Assembly: GCA_017308595.1 (NCBI GenBank)
Contig: JAFKER010000007.1
Span: 393,227 to 457,226 of the forward strand
DNA from: Afipia sp.
GTDB lineage: Bacteria > Pseudomonadota > Alphaproteobacteria > Rhizobiales > Xanthobacteraceae
Reading direction: 5' to 3'
DNA: 64,000 nucleotides
In this document: positions 60,060 through 64,000 of the stretch, piece by piece
How positions within the stretch are numbered: position 1 is the stretch's first letter
How the letters are laid out: each line of letters opens with the position of its first letter
Made by a program: the position numbers and the translations under genes
Notes under the pieces: model-generated
Seen by the model: only the letters and a program-made list of their open reading frames with translations
Database searches by the model: none
Told to the model about the DNA's origin: nothing

Positions 60060-60614
60060 TTACTTGGTGCTTTCGGTGTATTTGAAAGCGGGCATCGCCT
60101 TTAACTGATCCTTTGTGCCGCTCATCACGGCGTGGTCCGGATACCAGTCATTCTTGGTGGTTGTCGCAGCCATGCCGCTGCCTGCTGCACCTGTCGTGGT
60201 GGTTGAAGGGCGCGCGGTTGACGACGATGCTGCGCCAGATGAGGCAGGCATCTTGTCAGCCGATGCCGAGCGGACCGGTTCATCAACCCATTTCAACTGG
60301 TCGAAGCTCACGGCGATATCGTGCTGTCCAACACCGAGGAAGCCGCCGACGCCAATCACGACCGCGTTGATCTTGCCGGTCCTGTCGACCAGGATTTCGC
60401 TGATGTCGCCGAGTTTTTCGTTGGAATCATTATACACCGCAAGGCCCACCAGCTTCGACGCGCGCCAGTTGCTGCCCTTCAGAGTTGTTTGATCAACTGA
60501 GGCAGATGCTGCCGGCGCGGGAGACGGTGAGGCCGGTGTTGCGGTTTGCGCGAATGCTGCACCACCAGCCAGTGCGGTTCCGAGCAGAGCTGCTGCCACG
60601 TATGTTTTAATCAT
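60060..60614 (-). CDS. Secreted PRC-barrel domain protein
   Basis: From Met 60614 (AAGGAGGATCTG upstream) the product is 184 residues: signal peptide (cleavage near FAQ-TA), a PRC-barrel-like domain around KGSNWRASKLVGLAVYNDSN to KINAVVIGVGGFLGVG, and a Ser/Thr/Ala-rich tail. PRC-barrels bind RNA, pigments or proteins; the role is unknown. The promoter GGAAC-N16-GGTT at 60650-60674 is near the EcfG stress consensus, which would make it a general-stress protein (inference). Confidence 0.8.
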   Translation of the reverse strand: MIKTYVAAALLGTALAGGAAFAQTATPASPSPAPAASASVDQTTLKGSNWRASKLVGLAVYNDSNEKLGDISEILVDRTGKINAVVIGVGGFLGVGQHDIAVSFDQLKWVDEPVRSASADKMPASSGAASSSTARPSTTTTGAAGSGMAATTTKNDWYPDHAVMSGTKDQLKAMPAFKYTESTK

Positions 60615-60649
60615 CAGATCCTCCTTCAATAAACCGATTGAACCGGGAG

Positions 60650-60674
60650 AACCCAAACCGCTCGCTTATGTTCC
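60650..60674 (-). promoter_or_regulatory. EcfG-like stress promoter for the PRC-barrel gene
   Basis: GGAAC-N16-GGTT on the minus strand, one base from GGAAC-N16/17-CGTT, 36 bases before the start codon. Confidence 0.4.
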
Positions 60675-60699
60675 GGGAACTGTGGCTGTTCCGGCTGCG

Positions 60700-60909
60700 T
60701 CAATGTAGCCTTGTGTGCCGATCTTTTCCGGAATGCAGCGGAACATCGCCGTTCTCGATCGCTGCCTGAAGAGTGTTCAGTTGCGCTTCGAGATATTCGT
60801 TTGCGACCAGGAGCGCCATCAAGGCTCCGCGCGTGTCGCCACCGCACTGCGCGATGACGTCATCAAGGGCATTTTCATAACGGTCATCATGCGGTTTGGC
60901 TAAAGTCAT
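60700..60909 (-). CDS. Small protein of unknown function
   Basis: From Met 60909 (GAGGATGATC upstream) the product is 69 residues, opening MTLAKPHDDRYENALDDVIA, with one helix (ALMALLVANEYLEAQLNTLQ) and a His/Arg-rich end. No family recognised. The upstream EcfG consensus promoter (60958-60983) suggests expression under stress. It lies between two small genes on the same strand. Earlier starts in the frame are not supported. Confidence 0.6.
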   Translation of the reverse strand: MTLAKPHDDRYENALDDVIAQCGGDTRGALMALLVANEYLEAQLNTLQAAIENGDVPLHSGKDRHTRLH

Positions 60910-60957
60910 GATCATCCTCGGTCCGTTTTGCCTGACTCGCTGTTTACCTGCGTTGGC

Positions 60958-60983
60958 AACGATGACCGGACGGTGACCGTTCC
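60958..60983 (-). promoter_or_regulatory. EcfG-type promoter (exact GGAAC-N17-CGTT)
   Basis: On the minus strand GGAAC, 17 bases, CGTT; about 49 bases upstream of the 69-residue protein gene. Confidence 0.55.
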
Positions 60984-61069
60984 GAGGCATGCGGACTTGT
61001 CCACGCAATTCACAGGGATTTTTGCGTGTTTCAGGCTGTTTTCGCGGGAATGCTTGCTGCGGCGAGGCG

Positions 61070-61201
61070 TTATTTCGCGGCTCGTTCCACCGACCAGACG
61101 TCGAAAATTCCGAGGTTGTAGAGGAAGGCAAGCACGGCGATCACACCGATCGCCGCGATCATGTATTTATGGTGGGCGCGAAATCCGCCTTGTTCGTTCA
61201 T
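61070..61201 (-). CDS. Small single-helix membrane protein
   Basis: A 43-residue frame from ATG 61201, with GGGAGATTTCGC upstream: MNEQGGFRAHHKY, one hydrophobic helix (MIAAIGVIAVLAFLYNLGIF) and a short acidic/basic end. The stop of another possible frame (61198) overlaps its start in ATGA. Function unknown. Confidence 0.55.
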   Translation of the reverse strand: MNEQGGFRAHHKYMIAAIGVIAVLAFLYNLGIFDVWSVERAAK

Positions 61202-61392
61202 GCGAAATCTCCCGCACCGATATGCGATCCATTGGTGCCGCAGAATGTGCTGTGACGCAAATCGAATGCTCTCCGGTTTAGGTTTGTCCACCGGACTTGC
61301 CGAACAGTTTGCGTAGCCCAGAAGATCAGGCTCGCGATTCCGAAAAGCGGCGTGCCCATCAGCCGCACCACGCCTGAGACAAACTCGAACAC
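61198..61392 (-). CDS. Possible small membrane protein coupled to the next gene
   Basis: A frame on the minus strand that could start at GTG 61392 (64 residues; GAGG about 13 bases upstream). It has a hydrophobic stretch (LMGTPLFGIASLIFWAT) and ends in TGA overlapping the ATG of the 43-residue gene (ATGA), the usual sign of translational coupling. Function unknown; the start is uncertain. Confidence 0.28.
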   Translation of the reverse strand: MFEFVSGVVRLMGTPLFGIASLIFWATQTVRQVRWTNLNRRAFDLRHSTFCGTNGSHIGAGDFA

Positions 61393-61519
61393 ACCGAGCA
61401 GATCGACCTCTGCGCGTTCGCCGCGGCGAGAACCGTGCGGGTTGGGGCTGGAACAAAGGGACACCGGGTGTTTTTCCGGTCTTGTCCCAAAGCGGCGGCG
61501 CTGATAGCTGTTCCCGTGG
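61202..61519. other. 318-base region before tRNA-Thr
   Basis: Apart from the possible coupled frame at 61198-61392 on the minus strand I see no gene. It is bounded by tRNA-Thr on the right. Confidence 0.4.
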
Positions 61520-61594
61520 GCCGGCATAGCTCAGCGGTAGAGCAGCGGTTTTGTAAACCGAAGGTCGGGAGTTCAATCCTCTCTGCCGGCACCA
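61520..61594 (+). tRNA. tRNA-Thr (anticodon TGT)
   Basis: GCCGGCA / TGCCGGC acceptor stem, D-arm GCTCAGCGGTAGAGC, anticodon TGT in CGGTTTTGTAAACCG, T-loop GGAGTTCAATCCTC and encoded CCA are all visible. The outer anticodon-stem pair is G-A. Confidence 0.95.
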
Positions 61595-61775
61595 CCCCGC
61601 AAAGGCCGCCGTAATCGGCGTGTTAACCTTTCACTTCTCCGAATCTTACTGAAATCGTTCGCAATTGAACGAGCGTGCATGCTTACGCGTTAGGCTTACC
61701 TGACGATTGGGCCGCCCCTTTAACTCCTGTTATCGCCTGCATGATTAGGATGGTGCCGTAACAAAGGCATCTTCC

Positions 61776-62273
61776 ATGCGTGCGATCACGGCTCTGGCGA
61801 TATTGATCGGAACGGCGGCGACTGCTGTGGCCGATACCGGTCCGCTGGTCGTGATTCCGGGCAAGGTCGGCGTTCCGGTCATCATCAATGGCCGCGACGT
61901 GTCCTATGCGGTCATCGAAGGCGAATGGGGCCTTGCGAAGCATTTCAGGAATGCAGCGCGGGTCTATAGCGGCTGGGACGACTACCGGGGCCCCGAAGTC
62001 GGACATTATTATCCAACCGCTGGCCGAACGCCGGGTTATGGCCGCCTCGAAATCGAGCCGCCGGCGAATCGCGCGTTGCCACAGCCGGCCGAAAGTTATC
62101 AGCGCTCGTGGTCGGCGCAGTCCGCGCCGCCGGCGCCGCAGCCGCATTACGACATTCCCGAATATCCGCCGGCGATCATCGAAGCGCCGCGCGGCAGCTA
62201 TCGGCCGAACGGCTTCCGGCCGGATCATCACAGCTATCGGCCCAATGGTTTCCGGCCCGATTTGAAGAAGTAG
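61776..62273 (+). CDS. Secreted protein with Pro-rich tail and C-terminal repeat
   Basis: A 165-residue protein with a signal peptide (cleavage near AVA-DT, residue ~20). The mature part has a folded-looking region (LVVIPGKVGVPVIINGRDVS), then a Pro/Gln-rich linker and a C-terminal repeat SYRPNGFRPD in two copies. No family is recognised. It may sit in the outer membrane or surface. It precedes the Tyr/His-rich secreted gene by 40 bases on the same strand. Confidence 0.6.
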   Translation: MRAITALAILIGTAATAVADTGPLVVIPGKVGVPVIINGRDVSYAVIEGEWGLAKHFRNAARVYSGWDDYRGPEVGHYYPTAGRTPGYGRLEIEPPANRALPQPAESYQRSWSAQSAPPAPQPHYDIPEYPPAIIEAPRGSYRPNGFRPDHHSYRPNGFRPDLKK

Positions 62274-62313
62274 ACAGACCACCACAACAAAAAGCGTTTA
62301 ACAGGAGAGAGTA

Positions 62314-62721
62314 ATGCGTCAGACGATTGCAGGATTGATTGCGGGCGTGGCGTTCGCCGCGACGATGGCCACGGCACCCGCGCAGGCATGTGCGGTGGTT
62401 GATCCGTGCGGCTACAGCTCTTACGGCTATGGCTACGGCTACAACAATTACAACTATGGCTACGGCGTGCGTGCGCGTCTGGCTCGTCCGGATTTCTATC
62501 AGCGCTACGCCAGCCCGCAGTATTATTGGGTCAACCAGGGCCCGACCTATACGGGTCCGGGCGCCTTCGCTCCGGTGCCGGTCTATCAGGAGCGCGCCGT
62601 GCTCGCCCCGCAGTATTACCATGGCCGTCGTTATCGCTACGGCTACCGCCATGCGCATTACCATCGCGGACACGTGCACCGTTATCACCACGGCCAGCGT
62701 GTGCTGCGTTACAAGTACTGA
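62314..62721 (+). CDS. Secreted Tyr/Gly/His-rich protein
   Basis: A 135-residue protein with a signal peptide (cleavage near AQA-CA, residue ~25). The mature N-terminus is SSYGYGYGYNNYNYGYGV, then LAPQYYHGRRYRYGYRHAH and YHRGHVHRYHHGQ; two cysteines near the start may pair. Low complexity with Tyr and His suggests metal binding or surface attachment. GGAGAGAGTA precedes the ATG. Same-strand neighbour 61776 shares a secreted, repetitive style. A terminator follows. Confidence 0.65.
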   Translation: MRQTIAGLIAGVAFAATMATAPAQACAVVDPCGYSSYGYGYGYNNYNYGYGVRARLARPDFYQRYASPQYYWVNQGPTYTGPGAFAPVPVYQERAVLAPQYYHGRRYRYGYRHAHYHRGHVHRYHHGQRVLRYKY

Positions 62722-62744
62722 TTTCGGGATAACCTGAGATAGAG

Positions 62745-62776
62745 ACGCCCGTCTGCTTCGCGCACGCGGGCGTTTT
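62745..62776. terminator. Bidirectional terminator
   Basis: Stem ACGCCCG / CGGGCGT with a 15-base loop followed by TTTTG, ends the 62314 gene; rlmB converges on it from the other side. Confidence 0.7.
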
Positions 62777-62779
62777 GAT

Positions 62780-63694
62780 TCAGCCCATCAAACCGAGGCG
62801 GCTGGTGCCGATGTAAAGAGCCAGCACGGCTGCGTTCGACACATTTAGGCTCTTGATCGCACCGGGCATGTCCATGCGCGCGACAACGGCGCAGGTTTCG
62901 CGGGTGAGCTGGCGCAGGCCTTTGCCTTCCGCGCCGAGCACCAGCGCCAGCGGCGCGCGCAGCGGCACGGCGGTAAGATCGCCCTGACCTTCGCTGTCCA
63001 GGCCGACGGTGAGGAAGCCTGCGTCGTTCATTTCATTCAGCGCGCGGTGCAGGTTCGGAACTTCGATGATCGGCACGAGCTCGAGCGCGCCGGACGCGGA
63101 CTTAGCCAGCACGCCGGTGGCTTCGGGGCTGTGCCGCCCGGTGGTGACGATGGCCTTCGCACCGAACGCGGCAGCGGAGCGGAGGATCGCGCCGACATTG
63201 TGCGGGTCGGTGATCTGGTCGAGGACCAGCACGACGCCATCTTGCGGCAGTTCGTCGATGTGGAGACCGGGTAGGGGATCGGCTTCCATCAGCAAGCCCT
63301 GATGGACAGCATCCGGGCCAAGGCGCCGGTCGATATCTCCCGGATGCACCAGTTCGGGTGGCACGCGGGTATCAATTTTTTCGTCGGCCAGCCGTCGCTC
63401 GGCGTTCTCAGTCACGAACAGCTTGCGGATGCGGCGCTTGGGGTTGGCCAGCGCCATGGTGACACTGTGCCAGCCATAAAGAATCACCGGGCCGTCGCCC
63501 TTGCCGTGTCCCTTCGAATGCCCCCGGCCGCCGCCCTTGATTCCCCCCTTGGCATCCCGGTCGCGCCACGGTGGACGCCCTCCGCCTTGAGACCGTCCTT
63601 CAGGGGGCTTGCCGTGCTGGTTCCGGTCGCGGCCCTTGCCGCGTCCGGCCCCCTTGGGGCCGCCAAAACGTGATTTTCGGTCGCGATCGCTCAT
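62780..63694 (-). CDS. rlmB: 23S rRNA (guanosine-2'-O)-methyltransferase RlmB-type (TrmH/SpoU family)
   Basis: From Met 63694 the product is 304 residues, a TrmH-type SPOUT methyltransferase: substrate-binding N-domain starting YGWHSVTMALANPKRRIRK, then the knot motifs VLDQITDPHNVGAILRSAA, LVLGAEGKGLRQLTRETC and SLNVSNAAVLALYI. RlmB methylates G2251 of 23S rRNA; the close relation and small-molecule motifs support it but do not prove the site. The first ~65 residues are Gly/Arg/Lys-rich (RGG-like) and disordered, longer than in E. coli. Longer starts to 63859 lack signals. Confidence 0.9.
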   Translation of the reverse strand: MSDRDRKSRFGGPKGAGRGKGRDRNQHGKPPEGRSQGGGRPPWRDRDAKGGIKGGGRGHSKGHGKGDGPVILYGWHSVTMALANPKRRIRKLFVTENAERRLADEKIDTRVPPELVHPGDIDRRLGPDAVHQGLLMEADPLPGLHIDELPQDGVVLVLDQITDPHNVGAILRSAAAFGAKAIVTTGRHSPEATGVLAKSASGALELVPIIEVPNLHRALNEMNDAGFLTVGLDSEGQGDLTAVPLRAPLALVLGAEGKGLRQLTRETCAVVARMDMPGAIKSLNVSNAAVLALYIGTSRLGLMG

Positions 63695-63911
63695 GCGGCC
63701 TTGTCCCACGGGATTGGAATAATGGCAATTTTCGGTTTTTCGCCGGCTGAGGCGACATGTGACAATTATCCCGGCCTTGGTTGACTTTACCCCGGTGCTT
63801 CGCCCATAAACGCGCCGACCGGGCGCCCGTTCACGGGCACGCTTTTTACCGTCATCCATGGCCGTTCAGCCGCCCCGTTCGGGTGGGCGAAGGTGTCGGA
63901 TGGCGTTGAGC

Positions 63912-63997
63912 GGGGGAGTGTCCCGAGTGGCAAAGGGAGCTGACTGTAAATCAGCCGCCGTATGGCTTCGAAGGTTCGAGTCCTTCTTCCCCCACCA
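63912..63997 (+). tRNA. tRNA-Tyr (anticodon GTA)
   Basis: Acceptor stem GGGGGAG / TTCCCCC, D-arm CCCGAGTGGCAAAGGGAG, anticodon GTA in TGACTGTAAATCA, a long variable arm, T-loop GGTTCGAGTCC and encoded CCA. Type II tRNA with Tyr anticodon. Confidence 0.96.
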
Positions 63998-64000
63998 TCT

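Noticed and set aside
1-64000. CRISPR arrays
   Set aside because: No set of regularly spaced short direct repeats was found; the repeats present are palindromic intergenic elements without spacers.

Overview
The window is a continuous stretch of chromosome from an alphaproteobacterium, most likely the Bradyrhizobium / Rhodopseudomonas / Afipia / Nitrobacter group (Nitrobacteraceae). I infer this from the high G+C, the many GTG and TTG starts, families typical of the group (Usg, DUF3126, DUF2336, BTLCP protease), TTAA-N7-TTAAC boxes matching CtrA sites, GGAAC-N17-CGTT matching an EcfG stress promoter, and dispersed palindromic intergenic repeats of the kind common there. There is no prophage, insertion sequence or CRISPR array. 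Three tRNA genes are present: Leu(TAA), Thr(TGT) and Tyr(GTA).

Layout. 0-7 kb: usg, a cupin protein and an SDR, then the minus-strand Anbu cluster (circularly permuted ATP-grasp, alpha-E, transglutaminase, proteasome-like Anbu). 7-14 kb: CinA-like domain protein, thioesterase, xanthine phosphoribosyltransferase, a MetE-like methyltransferase, a GST / HCCA-isomerase / quinone-reductase group, a crotonase and tRNA-Leu. 14-25 kb: a GT39-like membrane glycosyltransferase, an FAD monooxygenase, cysE, a gamma-carbonic anhydrase and several unknown membrane proteins. 25-28.3 kb: a visibly AT-richer patch with a 706-residue flippase/O-antigen-ligase fusion between two identical 53-bp terminators, then a BTLCP protease. 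28.4-37 kb: signalling and membrane genes (tandem PilZ, PAS, a candidate small RNA with a CtrA box, rhomboid, CBS, patatin, GGDEF-EAL). 37-48 kb: thrS, a Kef-type antiporter, an MFS transporter, yidD, a ClpP-like periplasmic protein, an IscU-like protein, folE, hisI, a lytic transglycosylase with a CtrA box, and TauE/SafE. 48-54 kb: a TetR/VOC divergent pair with twin operators, DUF2336, an Hpt and response-regulator pair, nadK and a TPR protein. 54-64 kb: a cobalamin-riboswitch-controlled TonB receptor (btuB), TspO, a beta-lactamase-family hydrolase, a stress-type PRC-barrel and small-protein cluster, two secreted low-complexity proteins and rlmB.

The strongest leads are the fusion protein in its duplicated-terminator module, the CtrA-box-linked candidate small RNA next to PAS and PilZ genes, the exact twin operators touching the TetR start codon, several small proteins outside usual gene calls (59.9, 60.8 and 61.1 kb), and the IscU-like protein lacking its third cysteine. 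Everything here comes from reading the sequence; no database search was possible.
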